In this document: piece by piece, positions 24,722 through 31,747 of the stretch
Layout of the letters: each line of letters begins with the position of its first letter
Numbering within the stretch: the first letter of the stretch is position 1
Assembly (NCBI GenBank): GCA_964572065.1
Contig: CAZNER010000019.1
Location: 1-32,266, forward strand
Origin: CAZNER01 sp964572065
GTDB taxonomy: Bacteria > Patescibacteriota > Dojkabacteria > JAHIVN01
Length of the DNA: 32,266 nt
Reading direction: 5' to 3'
The notes under the pieces: model-generated
What the model was told of the DNA's origin: nothing
What the model saw: only the letters and a program-made list of their open reading frames with translations
Database searches by the model: none
Program-made: the position numbers and the translations under genes

Positions 24722-25720
24722 ATGGAATTACAAAACAACCCAGCTTGGAATCTTTTGACTAAAGATGAACAAACTGCTCTGGTGTTTACTAATAACTTTG
24801 GGAAAAGTACTTGGGAAGCAGGAGAGATGATGAAGAAATCTCATTACAAATTTTTAGAGATAAAAACTAGAGCTCAGATGTTATTCGAAACATTCAACGC
24901 TCATTTTGAAAAGTATGATGGTGAATTATTCCCTGAAAGTCTAGAATTACCCATGAGTTTCAAATTATATTTACAGCTTACTATTCTCTCTAGAAAGAAG
25001 CCAAATGAAGCTGTAAAGATAATGGATATTCCTTCTTGGAAAAGAAGAAACTCAAAAGAAAGTGCTATATTAGAAGTAATGGAAGAACTTAGTAAATCCA
25101 AGTCTGAAGATAAGCAAGATTTATGGAGATTAATCTTAGATTATGATAGGATTAATAAATTTAGAATACTACCATTATCAATCCAAGAGAAAAGTATTTA
25201 CAAAAGAAGGAATAAAACTAGATATCGTAAGTATCTAACTTTATATACAAGGTTACCTCACTTTTCAGTAATGATGTTAATTGATAAGTATCACTCAAAC
25301 AATGATAAAGTAGAAAAGTATTTTTTACCAGTTATATCAAAAGAGTTGCCCAATCATTACTCAATAATTGAAGTTAAAAAGACCGAAAGAGAAAAAGGCA
25401 GACATTTTGATGAAGTTAAATCTTTAGGGTTATTTATATATGATAACGCAAGAGAAGCTATTAAGTTTGCTGAATTATTATCAACGTATTTCTATGTATT
25501 AGAAAAGAATCCTAAGACAGGACAACAATTTTGGCCTAAAGCTAGAACTTTAATGGAAGCTGCTATTAATTTCAATGAGATAGATCATATTGCGATGGGT
25601 AGAGAAGGTTTACCAGAAATATTCTTATCAGTTAAGAAAGCTAATCGTAATCTTAAAGATATTCCACGTAAGAATAAGAAAAAGAAACGAGTAGTAAAAA
25701 AGTTGCAAATTAAGAAATAA
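24722..25720 (+). CDS. Unknown protein with possible N-terminal helix-turn-helix
   Basis: A 332-aa protein, 3 nt after the NusG-like gene. Residues about 12-50 (L-T-K-D-E-Q-T-A-L-V-F onward, then G-K-S-T-W-E-A-G-E-M-M) are reminiscent of a sigma-region-4-like helix-turn-helix, but this is a weak visual match. The middle is basic and rich in Lys/Arg/Tyr; the C-terminus is very basic. The last codons lie in promoter copy 5, giving the tail K-K-L-Q-I-K-K. A transcription role is possible from its neighbour and the putative HTH; no firm family. Confidence 0.6.
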   Translation: MELQNNPAWNLLTKDEQTALVFTNNFGKSTWEAGEMMKKSHYKFLEIKTRAQMLFETFNAHFEKYDGELFPESLELPMSFKLYLQLTILSRKKPNEAVKIMDIPSWKRRNSKESAILEVMEELSKSKSEDKQDLWRLILDYDRINKFRILPLSIQEKSIYKRRNKTRYRKYLTLYTRLPHFSVMMLIDKYHSNNDKVEKYFLPVISKELPNHYSIIEVKKTEREKGRHFDEVKSLGLFIYDNAREAIKFAELLSTYFYVLEKNPKTGQQFWPKARTLMEAAINFNEIDHIAMGREGLPEIFLSVKKANRNLKDIPRKNKKKKRVVKKLQIKK

Positions 25721-25732
25721 AATATTATATTA
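25697..25732 (+). promoter_or_regulatory. Phage promoter copy 5
   Basis: A 36-bp element with TTG at 25703-25705, a 20-nt spacer and TATATTA at 25726-25732. The first 24 bases are coding (end of the gene that stops at 25720). Downstream gene starts at 25758. Confidence 0.85.
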
Positions 25733-25757
25733 ATAATATGCAATTATAAATTATAAC

Positions 25758-26300
25758 ATGGCAAAAAAACAAAATAAATCAACAGGTAGAAAAAAGGATT
25801 CCGAAAGTGCTATATTTGATATGGGGTTTTTACCACATGAGCTTAAGAAGCAATGTATAAAAAGGGGATTACCTTTTGAAGATGTAGTTAATATGACTCA
25901 CCCAGATTTGAATTTATGGTTGAGGAAGAATTTCAGTAAGCCCATTCAAAAAGATAAACTATATGAATTCGATCAATGGCTATCAGATATTCTCAAAGAA
26001 AGAGATAATGAAAATCATGCTTTTCTGTGTCATCCACTATTACAGATGGCTCAAATCGAAGAAGAAAGTAAACCTAAGCTTAAAAAGGTAAAAAAGAAAA
26101 AAGAAAAGAAACCCAGGCAGAAAAGAGTCAAAGATGAAAATGGGAGAGTGAAGGGAACTAAAAAAGCTTTAGTATTTGATGCAGTAAGAAAAGGTAGGTC
26201 AGAAGATTTTATCCGAAAGAGATTGAAAAAGAAGTTCGGAGAATTTAATGAGAATAGTTTAAAATTATGGATATCAAAAGCTAAAAGACAATATGGCTAA
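25758..26300 (+). CDS. Unknown basic protein with possible C-terminal DNA-binding domain
   Basis: A 180-aa protein. The N-terminal part (residues 20-95) is mixed helical. It is followed by a Lys-rich linker (about 105-130) and a compact C-terminal segment starting G-T-K-K-A-L-V-F-D-A and containing K-R-L-K-K-K-F-G-E. The tail K-L-W-I-S-K-A-K-R-Q-Y-G has the look of a small helical DNA-binding domain. It overlaps the next gene by 8 nt. Function unknown. Confidence 0.6.
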   Translation: MAKKQNKSTGRKKDSESAIFDMGFLPHELKKQCIKRGLPFEDVVNMTHPDLNLWLRKNFSKPIQKDKLYEFDQWLSDILKERDNENHAFLCHPLLQMAQIEEESKPKLKKVKKKKEKKPRQKRVKDENGRVKGTKKALVFDAVRKGRSEDFIRKRLKKKFGEFNENSLKLWISKAKRQYG

Positions 26301-27414
26301 GAGTTTAAAAAGAAGCTCATTACCAAAGATTCCCCATAAGAATGGTGATAAAGCTTATATTAAGATATATAAAAAGAGGAAAGGAGTTCTAAGAAACTAT
26401 AAATTACTCCCCATATTTATAAGAAGTTATTATGTGGTAAATCTTGAAGACCCAACAAAGCCTCAATTAGTGAAAACAAGGTTTATAAAGAGGATTTATG
26501 CAAGTAAATCTTGGGAAATTTATCTTAAGGATTATGGATTACCAATAAGACCTTATAAGATTCTAAGTGGTGAGGAATTATATAAATATGTTGAATCTTT
26601 ATTTGATGGTCAGATAGAACAAGTAGAGATTTACAAATTACCCCATATCAGGAATGATATTATGGAGAAAGATTTTCCTGAGAAGAATCGTAAACACTTC
26701 AACAGAACTGTAGAATTTACTAAAGCAGAAAGAGAGAAGCAGTATAAAAGAAGGAATATCAAGCAGATGGCAGAATTTGGGTATTCAGAATTAGTTAACT
26801 TAGATTCTTTTAGATTAAGTAAGATACTTAAATTAGCAGATAAGATATTATTAGAACAATTAATGTTTAATTATAAGCAAAGAGAGAAGAAATTAACTTA
26901 TCAAGCTAGAATTGATAACAAATTCAGGATTACAGTACCATTATTTGATAAACCCCTGATGTCTTTATATTTAGCAATAGATCAGTTACATGGTGAAGAT
27001 CTGAGATTTCCGATTCATTCAGCTCATGGTTTATTCTATCAAGTATGGGAAAGATATTTAGACTCAATTTATCTGCCTAAAAACCCAAATCAAGTAAGTA
27101 AAATCATGAAAGAAATTAATAAATTCTGGGATAAAGAAACTATCAAGAAAGAGTTAATTTCCATAGGTTTTGAAGAATTTACAGTGAAAGAGGATTATTT
27201 AAGAGACCAACTATATATTGTATACTTTTCTAACATGAGAAAAACAGATATTTCAGATATAAAACTGGTTTATAAGCAACATTTTGGCCTTTCAGAAAGC
27301 TTTGGAAAAATAAATAGGCCAGAAATAACATTAAACGCTTATAAAAAAGACGTTCAATGTACATTAAAGTTATTGAACTTCCCTCAGTTAAGAATCATGA
27401 GAATCAATGAATAA
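26293..27414 (+). CDS. Unknown protein
   Basis: A 373-aa basic protein without a recognised motif. The first 100 residues are beta-rich and Lys/Tyr-rich, and the middle (about 120-200) is charged and helical. A segment around 235-265 is notable: L-Y-L-A-I-D-Q-L-H-G-E-D then P-I-H-S-A-H-G-L-F-Y-Q-V-W-E. It is co-transcribed with the preceding gene from promoter copy 5; its stop overlaps promoter copy 6 by 2 nt. Confidence 0.6.
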   Translation: MAKSLKRSSLPKIPHKNGDKAYIKIYKKRKGVLRNYKLLPIFIRSYYVVNLEDPTKPQLVKTRFIKRIYASKSWEIYLKDYGLPIRPYKILSGEELYKYVESLFDGQIEQVEIYKLPHIRNDIMEKDFPEKNRKHFNRTVEFTKAEREKQYKRRNIKQMAEFGYSELVNLDSFRLSKILKLADKILLEQLMFNYKQREKKLTYQARIDNKFRITVPLFDKPLMSLYLAIDQLHGEDLRFPIHSAHGLFYQVWERYLDSIYLPKNPNQVSKIMKEINKFWDKETIKKELISIGFEEFTVKEDYLRDQLYIVYFSNMRKTDISDIKLVYKQHFGLSESFGKINRPEITLNAYKKDVQCTLKLLNFPQLRIMRINE

Positions 27415-27448
27415 AAAGTTGCAAAATAAGAAATAAAATATTATATTA
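27413..27448 (+). promoter_or_regulatory. Phage promoter copy 6 (acidic protein gene)
   Basis: A 36-bp element with TTG at 27419-27421, a 20-nt spacer and TATATTA at 27442-27448. It immediately follows the preceding stop and serves the gene at 27489. Confidence 0.85.
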
Positions 27449-27488
27449 TAAATTCAATTATTAATTTTTAAATTTAAAAACAAAAACT

Positions 27489-28035
27489 ATGGAAAATTTA
27501 GTTGAAAGAGAAGTTTCTCAAGTGGTAGAATTAGAAAATGGCTATGTTCAAATCATTTTCTCAGACGGAAGTTTTATAATCGTTAAAATGGTTGCTTCAT
27601 CTGAAGATTTAGTTTTAACAGGTGCTCCTGATGCTGAAGAAGAAGAAGAGGGTGAAGGAGAAGGTGATGATGAAGATGAAGAAGGTGATGATGAAGATGA
27701 AGAAGAGGAAGGAGATGATGAAGAAGAGGAAGGAGATGATGAAGAAGAGGAAGGAGATGATGAAGAAGAGGNNNNNNNNNNNNNNNNNNNNNNNNNNNNN
27801 NNNNNNNNNNNNNNNNNNNNNNNNNNNNNNNNNNNNNNNNNNNNNNNNNNNNNNNNNNNNNNNNNNNNNNNAAGGAGATGAGTACACTAAAGAAGAAATC
27901 AATGAAGCTGATTTTGAAGAATTAGAAGAAATCATCGATGAAGAAGAATTAGAAATTGACATTGAGGACTACGAAGACAATGCCAAAAGTTTGAAGAAAC
28001 TTAAGAAAGCAGTTATTAAAGCTTTAGAACTTTAA
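27489..28035 (+). CDS. Highly acidic protein with GDDEEEE repeats (interrupted by an assembly gap)
   Basis: The N-terminal 40 residues form a small beta-like domain (Q-V-V-E-L-E-N-G-Y-V-Q-I-I-F). Then comes a long Asp/Glu/Gly stretch, ending before the gap in perfect 21-bp repeats coding E-E-E-E-G-D-D. After the gap the frame G-D-E-Y-T-K-E-E-I continues to K-A-V-I-K-A-L-E-L and the stop at 28033-28035. The two parts are out of frame only because the gap is written as 100 N; any missing length divisible by 3 restores one gene. The role is unknown: such acidic tails occur in DNA mimics and in chaperones of basic proteins, and a basic repeat protein is encoded just downstream. Confidence 0.7.
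27699..27771 (+). repeat. Perfect 21-bp tandem repeat array running into the gap
   Basis: Three exact copies of a 21-bp unit (27699-27719, 27720-27740, 27741-27761), then 10 bases of a fourth before the N block. The sequence after the gap (from 27872) resumes at exactly the next base of the unit, so the missing length should be a multiple of 21. Confidence 0.9.
27772..27871. other. Assembly gap of exactly 100 N
   Basis: A round 100-N placeholder inside the 21-bp repeat array, so the length is not real sequence. Coordinates downstream are correspondingly uncertain. Confidence 0.97.
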
Positions 28036-28054
28036 TCAACTTAACTACCCAGGA

Positions 28055-28102
28055 AGGCTAAGAGATTAGGTCTGAAGGGGGTTCGATTCCCCCTAGCCTG
28101 CA
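28055..28102 (+). ncRNA. tRNA-like element: acceptor-type stem plus canonical T arm
   Basis: GGGGG-TTCGATT-CCCCC (28077-28093) is a perfect T arm whose loop fits the T-T-C-R-A-N-Y rule. It is followed directly by TAGCCT (28094-28099), which pairs perfectly with AGGCTA (28055-28060). T stem and acceptor-type stem therefore stack as in a tRNA acceptor minihelix. Only 16 nt separate AGGCTA from the T stem; a weak AGA/TCT hairpin with a 7-nt loop fits there, but D and normal anticodon arms do not. GCA follows the stem instead of CCA. It lies 19 nt after one stop and 14 nt before the next start. It may be a decayed tRNA or a processing signal. Confidence 0.5.
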
Positions 28103-28116
28103 AAAATTAAAATATA

Positions 28117-28464
28117 ATGAGCAGTATATCACATTTCATTTCAGCTTTTGAAAGAATCTCAAATAAATATCGAGATTTATTAAATAATCCAAATAAGGAG
28201 AAGAAAAGAAGAAAGACACTACTTCAAGGTTATGAGGTAGATATGCAGAGTATTATCAATATAATTGATAATAAAATGAATATCCATGGACTTCAAAGAA
28301 TCTCAGCATTTAATGATAAAGGAGAAGAAACTATATTCTTTTGTATTGCTCACTCACCACTAGAAGTAGAATTCGCAGTAAATAGATACCAAAAAAAGAA
28401 TTCAATAAAATTCTTAGAATACGAAGCTACAGAAATCCCAACAATGAAAAATTTAAATATTTAA
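28117..28464 (+). CDS. Small unknown protein
   Basis: A 115-aa protein: a helical, basic first half (with K-E-K-K-R-R-K around 27-33) and a mixed alpha/beta second half (E-E-T-I-F-F-C-I-A-H-S-P). No motif recognised. It follows the tRNA-like element and presumably shares the transcript from promoter copy 6. One nt separates it from the next gene. Confidence 0.6.
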   Translation: MSSISHFISAFERISNKYRDLLNNPNKEKKRRKTLLQGYEVDMQSIINIIDNKMNIHGLQRISAFNDKGEETIFFCIAHSPLEVEFAVNRYQKKNSIKFLEYEATEIPTMKNLNI

Positions 28465-28465
28465 T

Positions 28466-28783
28466 ATGAAAGTAGGATATTTTATCAATCTTATATCAAA
28501 AACGAAACATTTTAAAGAAATACAGAATACGAAGACAGTAAAGAAATTATTAACTTATAATTATAATACTGAAGTTTCTTTAAGTTACCTAAAACAACTC
28601 AAATATGTAGTTATGGATAAGTTAAAGATAACTGACTTTAATATCAATCAACAGTTTAAAGATAAAGGAGTTTTCTTAGCTTATGTCGATGGAGAACTTT
28701 ATGGATCTTGGTTTGATGAAAGGTATGCGTATATCAACTCAATATTAAAAGTACTTCGTATGTATAAAAAGTTGCAAAATTAG
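28466..28783 (+). CDS. Small unknown protein
   Basis: A 105-aa protein, mixed alpha/beta, with Y-V-D-G-E-L-Y-G-S-W-F-D-E-R (about 74-87). No family recognised. Its last codons fall in promoter copy 7, giving the tail Y-K-K-L-Q-N; the promoter variant here contains the TAG stop. Confidence 0.6.
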   Translation: MKVGYFINLISKTKHFKEIQNTKTVKKLLTYNYNTEVSLSYLKQLKYVVMDKLKITDFNINQQFKDKGVFLAYVDGELYGSWFDERYAYINSILKVLRMYKKLQN

Positions 28784-28801
28784 AAATAAAATATTATATT
28801 A
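28766..28801 (+). promoter_or_regulatory. Phage promoter copy 7 (H1-like protein gene)
   Basis: A 36-bp element with TTG at 28772-28774, a 20-nt spacer and TATATTA at 28795-28801. The first half is coding for the preceding gene. It drives the gene at 28850. Confidence 0.85.
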
Positions 28802-28849
28802 TAATAAATACAAAATACAAAAATTATTAATCTTTAAAATCTCAATTTT

Positions 28850-29642
28850 ATGGCTATTAAGAAGAAAGCAACAACTAAGAAAACTGCTGTTAAAAAATCA
28901 GCTCCAGCTACAAAATCAAAAACAATTAAGAAAACTACCGTAAAGAAAACTGAAGAAGCTGATTTTAAAGCTCCATCTAAGAAGTTATTTGAATTACCTT
29001 CTGAATTCAAATCTAAATCAGAGTGGAAAAGAACAGGTAAAGCTATTGGTAATCAAACTAAAAAGCTTCAAATGGAGTTGAAAGATGTTCTTAAAGAAGG
29101 TAAAATCAAAACTACTGAAATTAAGAAATTAGCTGAAGATCATCCAAGTTACAATAAAATTGAACAAATTCAAACTGATCTAGTAACTTTAGCTGAGATT
29201 AAGAAAACATACTTAGATATGGAACCTGAAGCTTCAGAAAAAACTGCACATCGTTGGGAATATCCGGAAGGTTTAACAGACCCAAAAGAAAAAGGTAGAT
29301 TCAGGAGATTCATGAGAAACCACACAAGAGGAGACAAAGCAATTTCAATTGAAGAAGCTTTAAATTTATGGGCTAAGAAAGACACAGGGGAACCTAAGAA
29401 AAAAGTAAAGAAAGATTCAACTGAGAAAAAAGAAGTCTTAGCTAAGAAAACTAAAGTTACAAAAACTCCAGCTAAGAAAACTAAAGTTACAAAAACTCCA
29501 GCTAAGAAAACTAAAGTTACAAAANNNNNNNNNNNNNNNNNNNNNNNNNNNNNNNNNNNNNNNNNNNNNNNNNNNNNNNNNNNNNNNNNNNNNNNNNNNN
29601 NNNNNNNNNNNNNNNNNNNNNNNNACTCCAGCTAAGAAGTAA
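28850..29642 (+). CDS. Lysine-rich histone-H1-like protein with TPAKKTKVTK repeats (interrupted by an assembly gap)
   Basis: The N-terminal 35 residues are Lys/Thr/Ala-rich, like H1 tails. A central part (40-180) is helical and contains W-E-Y-P-E-G-L-T-D-P-K-E-K-G-R-F-R-R (136-153). The C-terminus consists of 10-residue T-P-A-K-K-T-K-V-T-K repeats, cut by the gap after residue 225. After the gap T-P-A-K-K and the TAA stop (29640-29642) complete the last unit once the missing length is taken as a multiple of 3. This stop forms a TAATG junction with the next gene, supporting the reconstruction. A nucleoid-like, DNA-compacting role is inferred from composition. It shares its W-x-Y-P-E segment with the gene at 31068. 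Confidence 0.7.
29465..29524 (+). repeat. 30-bp tandem repeats running into the second gap
   Basis: Two exact 30-bp units (29465-29494, 29495-29524) follow an imperfect one (29435-29464). The gap begins exactly at a unit boundary, and the sequence resumes at 29625 with the first bases of a unit, so the missing DNA should be a whole number of 30-bp units. Confidence 0.9.
29525..29624. other. Assembly gap of exactly 100 N
   Basis: A second 100-N placeholder, again inside a tandem repeat. Its true length is unknown. Confidence 0.97.
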
Positions 29643-30463
29643 TGGATATGAATACAAAATTGAAAGTTAAAAAAATGAGGATCCAGCTAATGGATGATGA
29701 AGGCAGGATCCTCTCTGACAAAGTAGTTGGCCAGGATCCAGCTATTTCTGCAGGTCCTTCAGAAAAACATACAGGTCCAATGAGACTTGAATTCACATTC
29801 GTTGATAAGAATGATGTTGACAAGGTAACTAATTATATTGGAAAGTTAGCTGGAGATCTTCCTATTCCTGTTAAGAAATCGGGGACTTCTAAGAATGATA
29901 AACAAGTAGAACTTACTGAAAACTCTAGAGAAGAGATTGCAGCTAAGGCTTTATCGTTTGAAACTCAGGATGAAATGCTTGATTTTCTTCGAGGATTAGG
30001 ATTCACTTTCCTTTATGAAGAAGATTTGGAAACATTTAATATTCCATTCAAGCCGAAAAAAGTTCACTCAGGAAACTACCAGTGGATGGTCAGAAAAACT
30101 AAAGAATCTAAGATGAACCCCCTCTCAGATAAATATGACCCAACTATTATAATTGGAGTCAAAATCATTGATGAGAGAGATGAAAAAGTGGTTATCTATC
30201 TTTACAATAAATTCCATGGTAAAGCTTCAATCAAGGTTGATAAAGATCCTAAGTTTAACTACGATCAGACTGAGTTATTGAAATTCCACCCAGTAATGGA
30301 TTACTCTGAAAGGATAAAATTCAGCACTGAACATCGTGGATTACTAACTGGTTCTCGTAAGAAACCAAGCAAGTTTTATGAAAGGTGGTTACCTTATGTA
30401 ATTATTCCTAAAAGTAACAAAAGTGAACATGACGATAAATCTGGACAGAAATATTCAGTTTAA
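29642..30463 (+). CDS. Unknown protein
   Basis: A 273-aa protein starting in a TAATG junction with the H1-like gene. N-terminal beta-like part (M-R-I-Q-L-M-D-D-E-G-R-I), a G-P-M-R-L-E-F-T-F strand, a helical section around 95-120 and a second mixed domain with W-M-V-R-K-T-K and I-I-I-G-V-K-I-I-D. The first 70 bases contain an 8-bp inverted repeat (GAGGATCC 29677-29684, GGATCCTC 29706-29713). No family recognised. It may act with the H1-like protein, being coupled to it. Confidence 0.6.
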   Translation: MDMNTKLKVKKMRIQLMDDEGRILSDKVVGQDPAISAGPSEKHTGPMRLEFTFVDKNDVDKVTNYIGKLAGDLPIPVKKSGTSKNDKQVELTENSREEIAAKALSFETQDEMLDFLRGLGFTFLYEEDLETFNIPFKPKKVHSGNYQWMVRKTKESKMNPLSDKYDPTIIIGVKIIDERDEKVVIYLYNKFHGKASIKVDKDPKFNYDQTELLKFHPVMDYSERIKFSTEHRGLLTGSRKKPSKFYERWLPYVIIPKSNKSEHDDKSGQKYSV

Positions 30464-30972
30464 TGATAACTAAAAGAGTACATCGTAAAGCTTACATCAT
30501 TAGCAAGGCTATAAGTAAGCAAATGAATTTAAGTCAGGATGAGAGTCCTGACTTTGTTATGTTACATAAGGATGTAATTGAAACTGTTTCAGATATCGAA
30601 TTAGAAACTCTAGATAACTTATTAAAATCAAAAGAAGTTATAGAAAATAAAGAATTATTCGATGAACTGAAATTAAGAAGGAAAGAATTTGAATATCTAA
30701 AAGATGATCCAATGATGTTAATAGGTATTTCAGACCTTTCACAGAAGGTATTTAACTATATATTAACTGAAATATGTTTAAATAACTTTAATGAAGAGAT
30801 AGTTGATAAATCTTCAGATCTAATTTGCAATCTTTATAATAAAAATAAAGAAAGAAATAAATTTGATACTACTGAAGATCCTGTTGATAACATAATTGAC
30901 TATCTAGAGTTCTTTGGGGTTGAGCATGAAGAACAATTACCTTTATTACAATTAATCACTAGTGGGGAATAG
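30463..30972 (+). CDS. Unknown helical acidic protein
   Basis: A 169-aa, mostly helical protein with many Asp/Glu and Leu residues and no recognised motif, coupled to the previous gene by TAATG. Two strong hairpins lie inside its first 100 bases (30490-30520 and 30531-30554). It is the last gene of the promoter-7 unit. Confidence 0.6.
   Translation: MITKRVHRKAYIISKAISKQMNLSQDESPDFVMLHKDVIETVSDIELETLDNLLKSKEVIENKELFDELKLRRKEFEYLKDDPMMLIGISDLSQKVFNYILTEICLNNFNEEIVDKSSDLICNLYNKNKERNKFDTTEDPVDNIIDYLEFFGVEHEEQLPLLQLITSGE
30490..30554 (+). other. Two consecutive strong hairpins near a gene start
   Basis: First: GCTTAC (30490-30495) with GTAAGC (30515-30520), enclosing TAGC-AAG-GCTA. Second: AAGTCAGGA (30531-30539) with TCCTGACTT (30546-30554), a perfect 9-bp stem with a 6-nt loop. 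Both are within the coding sequence beginning at 30463. Confidence 0.5.
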
Positions 30973-30991
30973 TAAGTAGCTCTTCTTGTAA

Positions 30992-31027
30992 AAAAAGTTG
31001 CAAATTAAGAAATAATTTATTATATTA
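30992..31027 (+). promoter_or_regulatory. Phage promoter copy 8
   Basis: A 36-bp element with TTG at 30998-31000, a 20-nt spacer and TATATTA at 31021-31027, in the 95-nt gap before the gene at 31068. Confidence 0.85.
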
Positions 31028-31067
31028 ATATTAATTCAAATTTATTAATAATTAAATAATAAAAATT

Positions 31068-31409
31068 ATGAAAACAGCAGCAAAAACAACAAGAAGAGCA
31101 AAAGCTTCATCAACTACAATTAAGAAAGTTGAAAAGAAAAATGTTGAGGAAACTATCACAATTAAGAAATCTCTAAAATGGATTTATCCTGAAGATTGTA
31201 AAACTCCACTCGAAAGAAAAGCTTTCAGACAACAGGTTAAATCTAAAATCAGAGCAATGGAAAGACAAATAAACTCAGGAACATTTAAGGGTAAAGCTTT
31301 GACGAAGAAAGAGATATCTACAATTGAGAAAAAGTTAGAAACTTTTAAAGATAAAGTTATCAACCCTAACTACACTCCGGCTAAAAATTGGATTGAAGAT
31401 TTGGTTTAA
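31068..31409 (+). CDS. Small basic protein sharing a segment with the H1-like protein
   Basis: A 113-aa protein. The first 25 residues are an Ala/Lys/Thr-rich basic tail. L-K-W-I-Y-P-E-D-C-K-T-P-L-E-R-K-A-F-R (37-54) matches H-R-W-E-Y-P-E-G-L-T-D-P-K-E-K-G-R-F-R of the H1-like protein. The rest is a long charged helix. It looks like a shortened paralogue without the C-terminal repeats, probably nucleic-acid binding. Confidence 0.65.
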   Translation: MKTAAKTTRRAKASSTTIKKVEKKNVEETITIKKSLKWIYPEDCKTPLERKAFRQQVKSKIRAMERQINSGTFKGKALTKKEISTIEKKLETFKDKVINPNYTPAKNWIEDLV

Positions 31410-31453
31410 TCTGAGATGAAGCCCTTTATTAATCATTTAGAAAAGAAAGAATT

Positions 31454-31747
31454 ATGGCAAAGAAGAAGAAAGAAATAGAATTTGATTGGGCTCAAAAAAT
31501 AAGTATTCCAAGAAGTACACCTGGACTTGCTGAATGGAGTAATAAAAGAAGGGCTTCATTCTTACTTAAGAAGTTAAAAGAAAGAGAAAAAGAAATGAAT
31601 TACCGGAAATATAAGTTAAATGATGCTCAGAATACAATAATTATGATACCTCAGAATTTACCACCTGAAGTTATTGAAAAGAAGATTAATTCTATGAAAG
31701 AGTATTTAAGAATTTCATCCGGTACTAAAGTAACATACTTCGAATAA
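31454..31747 (+). CDS. Small basic unknown protein
   Basis: A 97-aa protein with a Lys-rich start, then W-S-N-K-R-R-A-S-F-L-L-K-K-L-K-E-R-E (about 28-45) as a basic helix. No family recognised. TAATG junction with the next gene. Confidence 0.6.
   Translation: MAKKKKEIEFDWAQKISIPRSTPGLAEWSNKRRASFLLKKLKEREKEMNYRKYKLNDAQNTIIMIPQNLPPEVIEKKINSMKEYLRISSGTKVTYFE

Noticed and set aside
27615..27962. Reverse-strand and alternative-frame open reading frames across the N block and the acidic repeats
   Set aside because: They read through unknown bases and low-complexity repeats; composition is an artefact of GAA/GAT repeats in other frames.
28028..28102. A full-length tRNA gene ending in the T arm at 28077-28093
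   Set aside because: No 5' acceptor partner exists about 72 nt upstream; the only complement (AGGCTA) is at 28055, leaving 16 nt where about 40 are needed.
28055..28102. 3' end of a tmRNA gene or a phage attachment site
   Set aside because: No tmRNA 5' half or tag reading frame is nearby and no integrase is seen in the window; the short acceptor partner at 28055 is better explained as a self-contained element.
27699..29524. CRISPR-like repeats
   Set aside because: The 21- and 30-bp units are direct tandem coding repeats without spacers and without cas genes.
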